Shown: piece after piece, positions 9,749-18,818 of the stretch
Layout of the letters: every line of letters begins with the position of its first letter
How positions within the stretch are numbered: position 1 is the stretch's first letter
Assembly: GCF_025847205.1 (NCBI RefSeq)
Contig: NZ_JAOYTH010000006.1
Span: 62,001-126,000 of the forward strand
Source of the DNA: Pararhizobium sp. YC-54
Lineage (GTDB): Bacteria > Pseudomonadota > Alphaproteobacteria > Rhizobiales > Rhizobiaceae
Direction of reading: 5' to 3'
Length of the DNA: 64,000 nt
Position numbers and translations under genes: made by a program
Notes under the pieces: generated by a model
Databases searched by the model: none
The model's input: the letters and a program-made list of their open reading frames with translations, nothing else
What the model was told of the DNA's origin: nothing

Positions 9749-10518
9749 GCGGCGGCGGCCTCCGGCGGCACCTTGGCGCCGGTCATGAAGGCGACGGCAT
9801 CCGACATCGTATAGTCCTTCGGATTGATGACACAGAGGCGTTTGCCAAGCCGGTGGATATGGATGCGGTCCGCCACTTCGAACACATGCGGCATGTTGTG
9901 CGAGATCAAGACGATCGGCAGGCCGCGCTTGCGAACGTCGAGGATGAGCTCGAGAACCTTGCGCGATTCCTTGACGCCGAGTGCCGCGGTCGGCTCGTCA
10001 AGGATGATGACCTTGGAGCCGAAGGCCGCCGCGCGTGCAACCGCAACACCCTGACGCTGGCCGCCCGAGAGCGTCTCCACCGCCTGGTTGATGTTCTGGA
10101 TCGTCATCAGTCCAAGCTCGGAGAGCTTGTCGCGGGCGATCTTGGCCATCTTCGGACGGTCGAGCATGCGAAAGAGCGACCCCATCGGACCGGGTTTGCG
10201 GATTTCGCGGCCGAGGAACATGTTGTCGGCGATCGAGAGCGCCGGCGACAGAGCGAGGTTCTGGTAGACGGTTTCAATGCCGGCCTCACGGGCGTGCAGC
10301 GGCGACCGGAAGCTGACGACCTGGCCCTCAAGCCGGATTTCGCCTTCGTCAGGATGGACAGCGCCGGAAATCGCCTTGATCAGCGAGGACTTTCCGGCGC
10401 CGTTATCGCCGATCACGGCGAGGATTTCGCCAGGATAGAGGTCGAAATCGGACTGGTCCAGAGCGGTGACGCGACCGTAGCGCTTGACAAGACCGCGTGC
10501 GGTGAGAAGGGGTTCCAT
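9745..10518 (-). CDS. frcA: Fructose ABC transporter, ATP-binding protein
   Basis: 257 residues, a single nucleotide-binding domain of the CUT2 sugar family: Walker A GDNGAGKSS, Q-loop VYQNLAL, signature LSGGQRQG, Walker B VIILDEPTAAL and switch histidine in ISHNM. Unlike RbsA-type proteins it is not a double-domain fusion, as is usual for FrcA. The start at 10518 overlaps the frcC stop (TGATG); the upstream extension lies inside frcC and is not real. Confidence 0.9.
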   Translation of the reverse strand: MEPLLTARGLVKRYGRVTALDQSDFDLYPGEILAVIGDNGAGKSSLIKAISGAVHPDEGEIRLEGQVVSFRSPLHAREAGIETVYQNLALSPALSIADNMFLGREIRKPGPMGSLFRMLDRPKMAKIARDKLSELGLMTIQNINQAVETLSGGQRQGVAVARAAAFGSKVIILDEPTAALGVKESRKVLELILDVRKRGLPIVLISHNMPHVFEVADRIHIHRLGKRLCVINPKDYTMSDAVAFMTGAKVPPEAAAA

Positions 10519-11576
10519 CAGCCTGCTACCTTTCTGATCCACTGATCGATACCGACGGCCGAGATAATGAGGACACCGGTCAACAGCACCTTCCACTGCG
10601 GATCGGCGCCAAGCATATTAAGACCCATCGACACAACGCCGACGATCAGCGCACCGAACAGGGTGCCAAGGATCGAGCCGCGGCCGCCGAACAGCGAGAT
10701 GCCGCCGATGACTGCCGCCGTGATGGCCTGAAGGTTATAGTCCGTGACCGCCCAAGACGGTGAGATCGAGCCGTTGCGGCCGATCGAAACCCAGGCGGCA
10801 AGTGCTGCGATGGCGCCGGCCAGACCATAGACCCCGAGAAGCACTTTCTTGACCCGGATACCTGACAGTTCAGCAGCTTCCGGATCGTCTCCGACCGCAT
10901 AGACGTGGCGTCCCCAGGCCGTGTGGTTGAGCGCATACCAGAGCACCAATACGACGAGCACCATCATGATGACGCCGAGCGTCAGAACGGCGGAACCGAG
11001 CTTGAGGCTAATGCCGAAGAAACCGAGCAGCGGGGCTGCGGTTTCGATATCGGCACGACGGATCGTTGCATTGGCCGAATAGATGAAATTCGCTGCCATG
11101 ACGATGTTCCAGGTGCCGAGCGTCACGATGAACGGAGGCAGCTTCATCCGGGACACAAGAAAGCCGTTCAACAGACCGAATAAAGTTCCGGTCACGAAGC
11201 CAGCCAGAACCGCAAGAGGTGCAGGCATGCCGTATGTGACAGCGCAGTTGCCCATGACCACAGCCGAAATCACCATGATGACCCCGATCGACAGGTCGAT
11301 ACCGGCGGTCAAGATAACGAGGGTCTGTGCCGCACCGAGAATACCGACGACGGCGATCTGCTGCAGGATCAACGTCAGTGTTCCCGCCGTGAAGAACCGC
11401 TCGCCCTTCAGCACGCCGAACACGATGATGGAAACGACGAGCACGATCGCCGGCACGGCGGCCGGTGTCGAATGCAGAAAATGCTGAACGCGCCGCAGAA
11501 GCGAACGATCCTCGAATGAAGCGACGGTCTTGTCGCTCTGATCCAATGTTTTTTCGAATTCCTGGACGCTTGTCAT
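10518..11576 (-). CDS. frcC: Fructose ABC transporter, permease
   Basis: 352 residues with about ten hydrophobic segments, beginning near residue 40 after a polar N-terminus. The BPD_transp_2 family signature region AGIDLSIGVIMVISAVVMG and the EAA-like loop AELSGIRVKKVLLGVYGLAG are present. GGAG lies before the ATG (GGAGGCGTTGTC). It is separated from frcB by a hairpin and overlaps frcA by one base. Confidence 0.9.
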   Translation of the reverse strand: MTSVQEFEKTLDQSDKTVASFEDRSLLRRVQHFLHSTPAAVPAIVLVVSIIVFGVLKGERFFTAGTLTLILQQIAVVGILGAAQTLVILTAGIDLSIGVIMVISAVVMGNCAVTYGMPAPLAVLAGFVTGTLFGLLNGFLVSRMKLPPFIVTLGTWNIVMAANFIYSANATIRRADIETAAPLLGFFGISLKLGSAVLTLGVIMMVLVVLVLWYALNHTAWGRHVYAVGDDPEAAELSGIRVKKVLLGVYGLAGAIAALAAWVSIGRNGSISPSWAVTDYNLQAITAAVIGGISLFGGRGSILGTLFGALIVGVVSMGLNMLGADPQWKVLLTGVLIISAVGIDQWIRKVAG

Positions 11577-11622
11577 GACAACGCCTCCCTCCCAAGAGCC
11601 CGGCCTACCAACCGGTTGTTGA

Positions 11623-11649
11623 AAAGGGCGGCCTTTGAAACCGCCCTTT
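11623..11649. terminator. Intercistronic hairpin between frcB and frcC
   Basis: AAAGGGCGG and its complement CCGCCCTTT pair around a nine-base loop in the 106-base frcB-frcC gap. No T run follows on the minus strand, so a partial terminator or mRNA-stabilising stem-loop is likely, giving more binding protein than permease, as is common for ABC operons. Confidence 0.6.
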
Positions 11650-11682
11650 CATATTGATTGTGTGCTGAAAAGCCCTAGGGCA

Positions 11683-12708
11683 TCAACCCCAGCACTTGTC
11701 CGTGCCGGTCTTGACGTCGATCGACTCGACGCCTGTGGCCGGCTTGTCGGTGACAAGCGCAACGCCGGTGTCGAAGAAGTCCTTGCCTTCGGTCGGCTTC
11801 GGCTTGGTGCCGTCCTTGGCGTACTGGGCAATCGCTTCGATACCGAGCGACGCCATCAGCAGCGGATACTGCTGCGATGTCGCGCCGATAACGCCTTCGG
11901 CCACCGACTTGACGCCCGGGCAACCGCCATCAACGGAAACGATCAGAACGTCCTTTTCCTTGCCGACGGCTTTCAACGCTTCATAGGCGCCGACTGCAGC
12001 CGGTTCGTTGATCGTGTGGATGACGTTGATGTCCGGATCCTTCTGGAGAAGGTTTTCCATGGCCGTGCGGCCGCCTTCTTCATTGCCGTTGGTCACGTCA
12101 TGGCCGACGATGCGGGCATCGTCTTCGTCGCCGATCTTGCTCGCGTCCTTCGGGTCGATGCCGAAGCCGATCATGAAGCCCTGGTCACGCAGGACGTCGA
12201 CCGTCGGCTGCGAGGGAACGAGATCGAGGAAGCCGATCTTGGCATCCTTGGCCTTGTCGCCCAGCGTTGCAGCGGCCCAGGCGCCGATCAGCTTGCCGGC
12301 CTGCAGGTTGTCCGTGGCAAACGTTGCGTCGGCAGCGGTGGCCGGATCGAGCGGGGTATCCAGCGCGATGACCAGAAGACCGGCATCCTGCGCTTTCTTG
12401 ACCTGATCGACGATGGCCTTGGTGTCGGAAGCAGCGATCAGGATGCCCTTGGCGCCATCGGCGATGCAGGATTCGATTGCCGCAACCTGGCTGTCATGGT
12501 CGCCATCGACCTTGCCGGCATAGGCTTTCAGCTCGATGCCGAGTTCAGCTGCCTTTGCGGCCGCGCCTTCCTTCATCTTGACGAAGAAGGGGTTGGTATC
12601 GGTCTTGGTGATCAGGCAGGCCGAAACATCGGCGGCCTGGGCAGGGGCTGAAAATACGACGCCAAGCGCGAGCGCGCCGAGAGCGGCGGAAACAATAGTC
12701 TTGTTCAT
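11683..12708 (-). CDS. frcB: Fructose ABC transporter, periplasmic binding protein
   Basis: 341 residues. Signal peptide at 1-25 with cleavage near APAQA/AD, then a periplasmic-binding-protein type 1 fold ([48 protein letters not shown]). Delivers sugar to FrcCA. GGAGG precedes the ATG (GGAGGATTTC). It is first in the operon and divergent from a ROK regulator. The specificity is inferred from operon order and the neighbouring kinase rather than from binding residues. Confidence 0.88.
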   Translation of the reverse strand: MNKTIVSAALGALALGVVFSAPAQAADVSACLITKTDTNPFFVKMKEGAAAKAAELGIELKAYAGKVDGDHDSQVAAIESCIADGAKGILIAASDTKAIVDQVKKAQDAGLLVIALDTPLDPATAADATFATDNLQAGKLIGAWAAATLGDKAKDAKIGFLDLVPSQPTVDVLRDQGFMIGFGIDPKDASKIGDEDDARIVGHDVTNGNEEGGRTAMENLLQKDPDINVIHTINEPAAVGAYEALKAVGKEKDVLIVSVDGGCPGVKSVAEGVIGATSQQYPLLMASLGIEAIAQYAKDGTKPKPTEGKDFFDTGVALVTDKPATGVESIDVKTGTDKCWG

Positions 12709-13012
12709 GAAATCCTCCCAAGGATTGAAAAATGGAACCGGCGAACCGGCCCGTCAGGCTTCGCCCACCGCAACATCTCCTCTGCCCGGGTGGCGCTTCC
12801 GGGCACAAAACAAACATCAAAACAAAATCCTGTCAATAAATAAATCAAATTGAATTATTAAAAATCTATGCCATTCTCTGCGCAGAAAATGTGCATGCGC
12901 TTTTTTTGTTGCTGCAGCGCGCACACAAGAAACAGAATGAAGGCGCGGCGAGGAGGCTAGTCCGGGACAACCCGACCCGGATAGGAGACCGTGCTTTAGG
13001 GAGGAAACGGGC
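12709..13012. promoter_or_regulatory. Divergent control region between frcB and the ROK regulator
   Basis: 304 bases without a gene, AT-rich in a GC-rich neighbourhood. On the minus strand a perfect TTGACA (12831-12836) lies 17 bases from a weak TTGTTT (12808-12813), a candidate frcB promoter. Just upstream is the symmetric TCAA-A-TTGA (12845-12853) and further on the palindrome TCTGCGCAGA (12877-12886). Either could be a ROK-protein operator; neither is proven. Confidence 0.5.
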
Positions 13013-14245
13013 ATGACATCACAAGCCGGTTCCGGCGGTGCATCGACCGTTCCGGACGTCTTCGATCCGGGCGGAGGCGCCAATCTCACTCGCGTGCGCG
13101 CCTATAACGAGAGACTGGTCATGTCGCTGGTGCGCCGTCACGGCAGCCTGTCGAAAGCCGATATCGCCCGGCGGTCCGGCCTGTCGGCACAGACAGTGAC
13201 TGTCATCATGCGGGCGCTCGAAAAAGACGACCTTTTGATGCGCGGCGATCCTGTGCGCGGCCGCGTCGGACAGCCCTCCATCCCGATGCGGCTCAATCCC
13301 GATGCGGTCTATTCCTATGGCGTCAAGATCGGCCGGCGCAGCTGCGACCTCGTGCTGATGGATTTCGTCGGCAATATCCGCCTGCAATTGCATCAGACTC
13401 ATGCCTATCCGATGCCTGGCGAAATCCTGTCCTTCATCGTCGAGAGCATTCCCAAGCTTGAAAAGATGCTGACCGAGGAGCAGCGCGGGCGCATCGCCGG
13501 CGTCGGCATCGCGACCCCTTTCCAGCTGTGGAGCTGGGCCGAGGAGACCGGCGCCCCGAAGGAGGCGATGAACAGCTGGCGCGGTTTCGACCTGCGCGAC
13601 GAGGTGGCTGCCCGCACCCATCATCCTGTGCTGATGCAGAACGACGCCACCAGCGCCTGCGGCGCCGAGCTGATCTTCGGGGTCGGCTCTTCCTATCCGG
13701 ATTTCATCTATTTCTATATCGGCTCGTTCATCGGCGGCGGCATCGTCTTGAACTCCGCGTTGTTTTCCGGCCGCACCGGAACGGCCGGTGCCGTGGGTCC
13801 GCTGCAGGTGTCCGACAGATATGGCAAGCCGCAGCAGCTGTTGAAAATCGCCTCGATCTTCGTGCTCGAAAATCTGCTGCGCGAGAAGGGCATCGACCCC
13901 AAGCCGCTGTGGTATTCGGCCGATGAATGGATCGATTTCGGCGAGCCGCTGGAAACCTGGATCCAGCTGACTGCCGCAGCACTTGCTCAGGCCATCGTCT
14001 CCTCCGCCTCGATCATCGATTTCGGCGCGGCGGTGATCGATGGCGGCTTTCCCGGCTGGGTGCGCGAACGTATCGTCGTGGCGATCCGCAAGGCTGCCGG
14101 CGAGCTTGATCTCGAAGGCGTCATTCTGCCCGATATTATCGAGGGTGCGGTCGGTGCCCAGGCCCGTGCCATCGGCGGCGCCACCCTGCCGCTGTTCTCC
14201 CGCTACCTCACAGATACCAATGTACTTTTCAAGGAAACAGCCTGA
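13013..14245 (+). CDS. ROK-family transcriptional regulator of the fructose locus
   Basis: 410 residues. An N-terminal winged helix (KADIARRSGLSAQTVTVIMR, residues ~50-70) precedes a ROK sugar-sensing domain with QNDATSACGAELIFG and SFIGGGIVLNSALF. The usual cysteine-rich zinc motif of ROK repressors is not obvious. GGGAGG lies 10 bases before the ATG. The gene is divergent from frcB and overlaps the next gene by TGATG. Likely a repressor of frcBCAK that responds to sugar or sugar phosphate; inferred from position. Confidence 0.85.
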   Translation: MTSQAGSGGASTVPDVFDPGGGANLTRVRAYNERLVMSLVRRHGSLSKADIARRSGLSAQTVTVIMRALEKDDLLMRGDPVRGRVGQPSIPMRLNPDAVYSYGVKIGRRSCDLVLMDFVGNIRLQLHQTHAYPMPGEILSFIVESIPKLEKMLTEEQRGRIAGVGIATPFQLWSWAEETGAPKEAMNSWRGFDLRDEVAARTHHPVLMQNDATSACGAELIFGVGSSYPDFIYFYIGSFIGGGIVLNSALFSGRTGTAGAVGPLQVSDRYGKPQQLLKIASIFVLENLLREKGIDPKPLWYSADEWIDFGEPLETWIQLTAAALAQAIVSSASIIDFGAAVIDGGFPGWVRERIVVAIRKAAGELDLEGVILPDIIEGAVGAQARAIGGATLPLFSRYLTDTNVLFKETA

Positions 14246-14673
14246 TGCTGAAAGGTCTGAACCCGCTTTTAAGTCCCGAGCTTTTAAGCACGTTGCGCGC
14301 CATGGGCCATGGCGATGAAATCGCACTGGTGGATGGCAACTATCCCGGCCTCGAACACGGCCGCCGGCTGATCCGGCTCGATGGACATCATCTGATCCCG
14401 GTTCTCGACGCCATACTGAGCGTCCTGCCGATCGACGATTTCGTGCCCGAAGCCATCTTTCGCGCCACCGTGAAGCAGGATCGCGATGCGCTCGACCCGG
14501 TGCATGAGGAGATTATCGCCTGCTGCGCAAAATACGAGCCGGACCGCGCGGTCACACCGCTTCTGGGGCCTGATTTCTATCCGCGGGTTCGCGCTGCCCA
14601 CACGGTGGTCCAGACAAGCGAACCGCGACTTTATGGCAATGTCATCCTGCGCAAGGGCGTGATCTACCCTTGA
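14245..14673 (+). CDS. FucU/RbsD-type sugar mutarotase
   Basis: 142 residues. The start MLKGLNPLLSPELL and the catalytic-region residues H22 and D30 (MGHGDEIALVDGNYP) match L-fucose mutarotase FucU, and the C-terminus LYGNVILRKGV carries the second active-site segment. These proteins catalyse anomer or ring-form exchange of free sugars. It overlaps the ROK gene by one base, so it is co-transcribed with it. Given the frc and frk genes nearby, a role on fructose or a related sugar is a fair guess, but fucose or ribose cannot be ruled out. Confidence 0.85.
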   Translation: MLKGLNPLLSPELLSTLRAMGHGDEIALVDGNYPGLEHGRRLIRLDGHHLIPVLDAILSVLPIDDFVPEAIFRATVKQDRDALDPVHEEIIACCAKYEPDRAVTPLLGPDFYPRVRAAHTVVQTSEPRLYGNVILRKGVIYP

Positions 14674-14684
14674 TCTCAAACGCA

Positions 14685-14710
14685 AAAGGCCCGCCATGCG
14701 GCGGGCCTTT
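14685..14710. terminator. Terminator after the mutarotase gene
   Basis: An 11-base perfect stem AAAGGCCCGCC/GGCGGGCCTTT with loop ATGC, A-rich before and T-rich after, lies between convergent genes and can serve both strands. Confidence 0.85.
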
Positions 14711-14727
14711 CGTCATTCCGTCGGCAA

Positions 14728-15111
14728 TCAGCCGCGGCGGGCATCAACCGAGAGCAGGCCCGGGCCAAAAGCGGCAAGCACCAGGAAGCCACCGGCCATG
14801 GCAAGGTTCTTCTGGAAATTGATCATCTGCATCTGGTCGGCAAAGTCGAAGTGCGCGAAAAGGGCAGTGACCACGCAGAAGAGCGCCAGAATGTAGGCGG
14901 CAGGACGCGTGAAGAAGCCGAACAGGATGGCGAGGCCGCCGACGAGTTCAACAAGCGCGACGACGACGGCGGTGACCATCGGGACCGGCAGGCCCATGCT
15001 GCCGAAATAGCCGGCTGTTCCGGTGAGTGCGGTCAGCTTGCCGAAGCCGGCGAGGATGAAGATGATCGAGAGAAGAACACGTCCGACGAGGACGATGGCA
15101 TTTTGTGACAT
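14728..15111 (-). CDS. DoxX family membrane protein
   Basis: 127 residues with four hydrophobic helices. Begins VGRVLLSIIFILAGFGKLT, the DoxX signature, followed by FGSMGLPVP and GGLAILFGFFTRPAAYILA. DoxX relatives are inner-membrane proteins linked to quinone or thiol redox and oxidative stress; no specific reaction can be assigned here. The 288 bases upstream, before the Crp-like gene, show no further gene. Confidence 0.88.
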   Translation of the reverse strand: MSQNAIVLVGRVLLSIIFILAGFGKLTALTGTAGYFGSMGLPVPMVTAVVVALVELVGGLAILFGFFTRPAAYILALFCVVTALFAHFDFADQMQMINFQKNLAMAGGFLVLAAFGPGLLSVDARRG

Positions 15112-15399
15112 GGGAAAGGCTCCGTTGGGTTCGTTGTGGCGATAGTTTTAACAGCAAATCGCAATTCAGCCAGTCCGGCCCGGCGAAACAGATTGTTCAC
15201 AATTACAAGACGGCCAGGCCGGATCGTCAATACCTAAGAGTTTAACGCCCGGGAGATGCCCGAGGCTTACGCCGCTTTAAGGATATGGTTGCCTATCGCA
15301 TCCAACTGCCGTCTTGCATTGTCTTTTTAGTTGCAACACCGCAAAGACTGCGAGAAGAATTTTGCTGCGGCAGAGATGAACTTGCGGACGGGGAAGCAA

Positions 15400-16104
15400 A
15401 TGAGTGAGATCAACAAAAGTCCTGCCTTCTGGCGTTCCTTTCCGATTTTCGAGGAATTCGACAAGGAGACGATTTCCGCGATCGCAGGACTTGCGACCTA
15501 CCGCAAATGGACACCCGGAACGGTGATTTTCCAGCGCGGCGATGAAGGCAATTACATGATTGCCGTCCTGTCCGGCCGCATCAAGCTGTCGCTCATCACG
15601 CCGCAGGGGCGCGAACTGCTGCTTAGACACATTGAGGCCGGAGCGCTCTTCGGGGAAATGGCCATTCTCGATGACCAACCCCGCTCGGCCGATGCGACCG
15701 CAATTACCGTCACCGAGGGCTATGTCATCGGCAAGAAGGCCTTCCTCGACTTCATCACCCACACGCCGAACGCCGCCGAATCGATCATCCGCTATCTCTG
15801 CTCGCAGCTGCGCGATACGACGGACCGGCTGGAAACCATCGCGCTCTACGATCTGCACGCCCGCGTGGCGCGCTTTTTCCTGGCCACACTGAAACAGATC
15901 CATGGCACCGAACTGCCCGAAAGCGCCAACCTGCGGCTGACGCTCAGCCAATCGGATATTGCCGGCATCCTCGGCGCCAGCCGCCCCAAGGTGAACCGGG
16001 CCATCCTGGCACTCGAGGAATGTTCGGCCATCAAACGGCTCGACGGCGTCATCACCTGCCATATCGGCCGCCTGCAGAAGATCGCGGAACCGCAAGAGGA
16101 ATAA
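15400..16104 (+). CDS. Crp/Fnr-family regulator with intact cyclic-nucleotide pocket
   Basis: 234 residues from the ATG at 15400 (GGGGAAGCAA upstream). A cNMP-binding domain at ~25-140 includes the phosphate-binding cassette FGEMAILDDQPRSADATA with the Glu and Arg needed for cAMP contact, followed by a C-terminal winged helix (LTLSQSDIAGILGASRPKVN, ~185-205). No Fnr-type cysteines are seen. Its stop is four bases before the start of a CHASE2 adenylate cyclase, suggesting one transcript and cAMP as effector. Confidence 0.9.
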   Translation: MSEINKSPAFWRSFPIFEEFDKETISAIAGLATYRKWTPGTVIFQRGDEGNYMIAVLSGRIKLSLITPQGRELLLRHIEAGALFGEMAILDDQPRSADATAITVTEGYVIGKKAFLDFITHTPNAAESIIRYLCSQLRDTTDRLETIALYDLHARVARFFLATLKQIHGTELPESANLRLTLSQSDIAGILGASRPKVNRAILALEECSAIKRLDGVITCHIGRLQKIAEPQEE

Positions 16105-16108
16105 TGCC

Positions 16109-17965
16109 TTGAAAAGTTTCCGCCTGCCCCGGATCCGGCCGCTTCTTGCCGGAGCAGCTGCGAGCCTTCTGAGCGCATTGCTGCTGTTCTTCTACGGTGG
16201 ACCGGCGCTTGAAACGCAGCGGGAACAGTTTTTCGACGCCCTCACCCAATGGGTTCCGGCACCGCAGTCCGATGAGATCGTCGTCATCGACGTCGATCGC
16301 AAATCGATGCAGCAGTCGCCGGACAAGGCCTGGGGCCGGACGGAGACGGCCGCTCTTCTGTCCAGACTGTCGAAGGCAGGCGCCAAGGCCGTTGCCGTCG
16401 ATTTCATCTTCAGCACGGCCTGCGATCCGGCGGAACCATCCAGTGTCGCGCTGGCGCAGGCGATTTCCAGCGTACCGGTCATTCTTGGCTTCCTGATCGC
16501 CGATGGCGGGCCTGAACATCCCGTTCCCGTGCCGCCGGTTGCCGTCAGGAAACCTGTCACCATCCCCGATCTCTGGTTTATCAACGGCGCAGAAGCGTCC
16601 TGCAGCTTCCTGCAGACCGCCTCACGCTCGGCAGCCGCCGCGTTTCTGGTCGGCGACGAGGATGCCCGCATCCGCCGTGTCCAGGCCTTCTCGATCCTCG
16701 GCAACGACGCCTATCCGGCGCTGGGGCTTGAAGCCGCGCGCCTGGCTGAAGGCGGACATACACCGATCCTCGGCGGCCAACCCGCGTGGCTGAGGCTTGA
16801 GAGCCGGTTGATCGAACTGGATGAGGACGGCAGCCTGCGTTTCGCCGCCAGCCCGATTGCAGCCATCGAGGCGCGCACCGTGTCGGCGGGCGATGTGCTG
16901 AGCGGCGCCGTTGCGGATGGGCGTTTCAAGGACAAGACGGTGTTGATCGGCAGCAGCCTGCCCAATCTCGGCGGGTTGCGCTCCACCGCCTCCATGCCGC
17001 TCGAACCATCGGTGCAAATTCATGCCGACATCGCCAATGCCGTGCTGACCGGCTTCATTCCGGAAAGGCAGGCAAAGCTTCCCATGTTCGAAGCGGCGCT
17101 CTCCCTGATCGGTGGGCTGCTGGTGGCATTTGTCGCCACGCGTCTGCGGCCGGTCACCTCGTTTGCCCTCGGCCTTTTGGCAATCTCCGCCACGATCGGC
17201 GCAGCGGCGGTCATCTATGCCGGGTCCGCCTTGCTGGTCGATGCCGTCGGCATCAGCCTTGCTCTGATCTTCGTGCTTGTTGTCACCAGCACACTGCAAT
17301 TCGCCCGCGTCCGGCGGGCGGAATCCACCGCGCGCAGCAAGTTCTCGCAATATCTGCCGCAATCGGTCGTCGCCCGCTATATCGACAATCCGGATGACGA
17401 CCGTGTGGCAGGAGAGGAACGTCCCGTAACCGCGCTGTTTACCGATATCGAGGGCTTTTCCACACTATCCCAGAAGCTTTCGCCGCGCGATCTCGTCACC
17501 CTGCTCGACATCTATTATGCCGAGGTCAACGGCCTCGTGGCGCAGTATGGCGGCATGGTCGACAAGGTGGTCGGCGATGCCGTGCACGCCTTCTTCAATG
17601 CGCCGGAGGATCTGGACGATCACGTCAACAAGGCGATCGACTGCGCCGAGGCTATACGGGCGCTGACGGAGGAAATGCGCCGCCGGCCAGGCTTCCTCGA
17701 ACATCAGTTCGGCCGCACCCGGATCGGTATCGAGACAGGCATTGCCGTCCTGGGCGAGGTCGGCGCCGGCGGCAAGCTGGATTACACGGCGCATGGCGAT
17801 TGCATCAATCTTGCAGCCCGGCTTCAGGAGGCCAACAAGTTCCTCGGCACCGCCATCTGCATCGGCCCGCAAGCCGCCGTCGAGAGCGGCCGCACGCTGC
17901 GCTCGGTCGGGATGCACGAGATTCGCGGCTTTGGCGAAATGGAACTGTTCACCAGCGAAGCCTGA
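16109..17965 (+). CDS. Adenylate/guanylate cyclase with CHASE2 sensor domain
   Basis: 618 residues. A first membrane helix (~10-30) is followed by a CHASE2 extracytoplasmic sensor (~35-320), three close membrane helices (~325-405) and a class III cyclase domain (~430-610). Metal-binding aspartates are D446 (FTDIEGFS) and D490 (GDAVHAFF), and transition-state residues N567 and R571 are in NLAARL. The start is a TTG at 16109 with AGAGGA 8 bases upstream; the nearby ATG at 16104 is out of frame. Expected to make cAMP in response to an unknown periplasmic signal. Directly downstream of a Crp-like gene. Confidence 0.92.
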   Translation: MKSFRLPRIRPLLAGAAASLLSALLLFFYGGPALETQREQFFDALTQWVPAPQSDEIVVIDVDRKSMQQSPDKAWGRTETAALLSRLSKAGAKAVAVDFIFSTACDPAEPSSVALAQAISSVPVILGFLIADGGPEHPVPVPPVAVRKPVTIPDLWFINGAEASCSFLQTASRSAAAAFLVGDEDARIRRVQAFSILGNDAYPALGLEAARLAEGGHTPILGGQPAWLRLESRLIELDEDGSLRFAASPIAAIEARTVSAGDVLSGAVADGRFKDKTVLIGSSLPNLGGLRSTASMPLEPSVQIHADIANAVLTGFIPERQAKLPMFEAALSLIGGLLVAFVATRLRPVTSFALGLLAISATIGAAAVIYAGSALLVDAVGISLALIFVLVVTSTLQFARVRRAESTARSKFSQYLPQSVVARYIDNPDDDRVAGEERPVTALFTDIEGFSTLSQKLSPRDLVTLLDIYYAEVNGLVAQYGGMVDKVVGDAVHAFFNAPEDLDDHVNKAIDCAEAIRALTEEMRRRPGFLEHQFGRTRIGIETGIAVLGEVGAGGKLDYTAHGDCINLAARLQEANKFLGTAICIGPQAAVESGRTLRSVGMHEIRGFGEMELFTSEA

Positions 17966-17971
17966 GAACGG

Positions 17972-18616
17972 TCAGCGCTTCAGGCCGACGCTGGCATAGG
18001 CTTCGACGATCCGGGCTTCCTTCCACTTCACGGGTTTGTTCGGCGCCTCGCCGGGCCTGGCGATCTCGATGCCTTCACCGGCACCGACCAGCTGCTGGAC
18101 GCCGCCGGCATCGACCGACACCTGGCCATGCTCGACGAAAACGGCAAAGACGCCGCGATTGGGGCCTGCGAAGAACTTCGTGCCCCGCACGCCGATCATG
18201 CCGAACGTGGTGCGAAGCGCGAGATCGATCTTCGGCAGGCCTTCCGGCCGGTCGAACACCATCTGCCCCAGACCGAGCTCCATCGTACCGCCCTGGCCGG
18301 CAATGAAACTGTCGAGCAGAAGCTCCGTCTTGCTGCCGAGCAGGATGCGCGTGTCGCCGCCAAGCGCCAGGTCTGCAAAGCTGTCGCTGCCGGTCGCGAC
18401 GAAATCATGGTCCATGATCTGCCCGCCCGTCGCCAGCGCCTCCTGCTTTTCCGCCCGCTTGAGGTTGACCTTGCCGCGCACGTCCGATGCCTTGCCGATC
18501 ACCGTGCTTGCCTGGGTTGGTATGGCAGCAAGACCGCCTGCGGCCAGCGCGCAGCCGGCGATGAATACCCGTCGTCCGATAAGGCCTTGCCGCAGCAGTT
18601 GAAGGTCTGGCGTCAT
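17972..18616 (-). CDS. FecR-domain exported protein
   Basis: 214 residues. A Tat-like signal (GRRVFIAGCALAAGG then IPTQAS) leads into a FecR domain (GKASDVRGKVNLKRAEK to ATGSDSFADLALGGDTRILLG, IGVRGTKFF). Such stand-alone FecR proteins often neighbour CHASE2 proteins and are thought to act as periplasmic partners. The start at 18616 has GGAGCAAGGA upstream. It converges with the cyclase gene with six bases between stops. Confidence 0.85.
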   Translation of the reverse strand: MTPDLQLLRQGLIGRRVFIAGCALAAGGLAAIPTQASTVIGKASDVRGKVNLKRAEKQEALATGGQIMDHDFVATGSDSFADLALGGDTRILLGSKTELLLDSFIAGQGGTMELGLGQMVFDRPEGLPKIDLALRTTFGMIGVRGTKFFAGPNRGVFAVFVEHGQVSVDAGGVQQLVGAGEGIEIARPGEAPNKPVKWKEARIVEAYASVGLKR

Positions 18617-18818
18617 TGTCCTTGCTCCTTGTTCAAACGTCCGGCTTTCCGGCGATCGATCCGCGTCCACGGGGCGGGAAGTCCCATTCCGTTTCGGACT
18701 CCGCTCTTGCCCGGCGTGTTCCCCATCCTCCTGCCCGGCGGCCCCACATGCTGTTTCCCAAGGAACAGCCGCAGACCGGACTGCCCCCTAGGGTGACACA
18801 AACACCAGGGAGAACACC

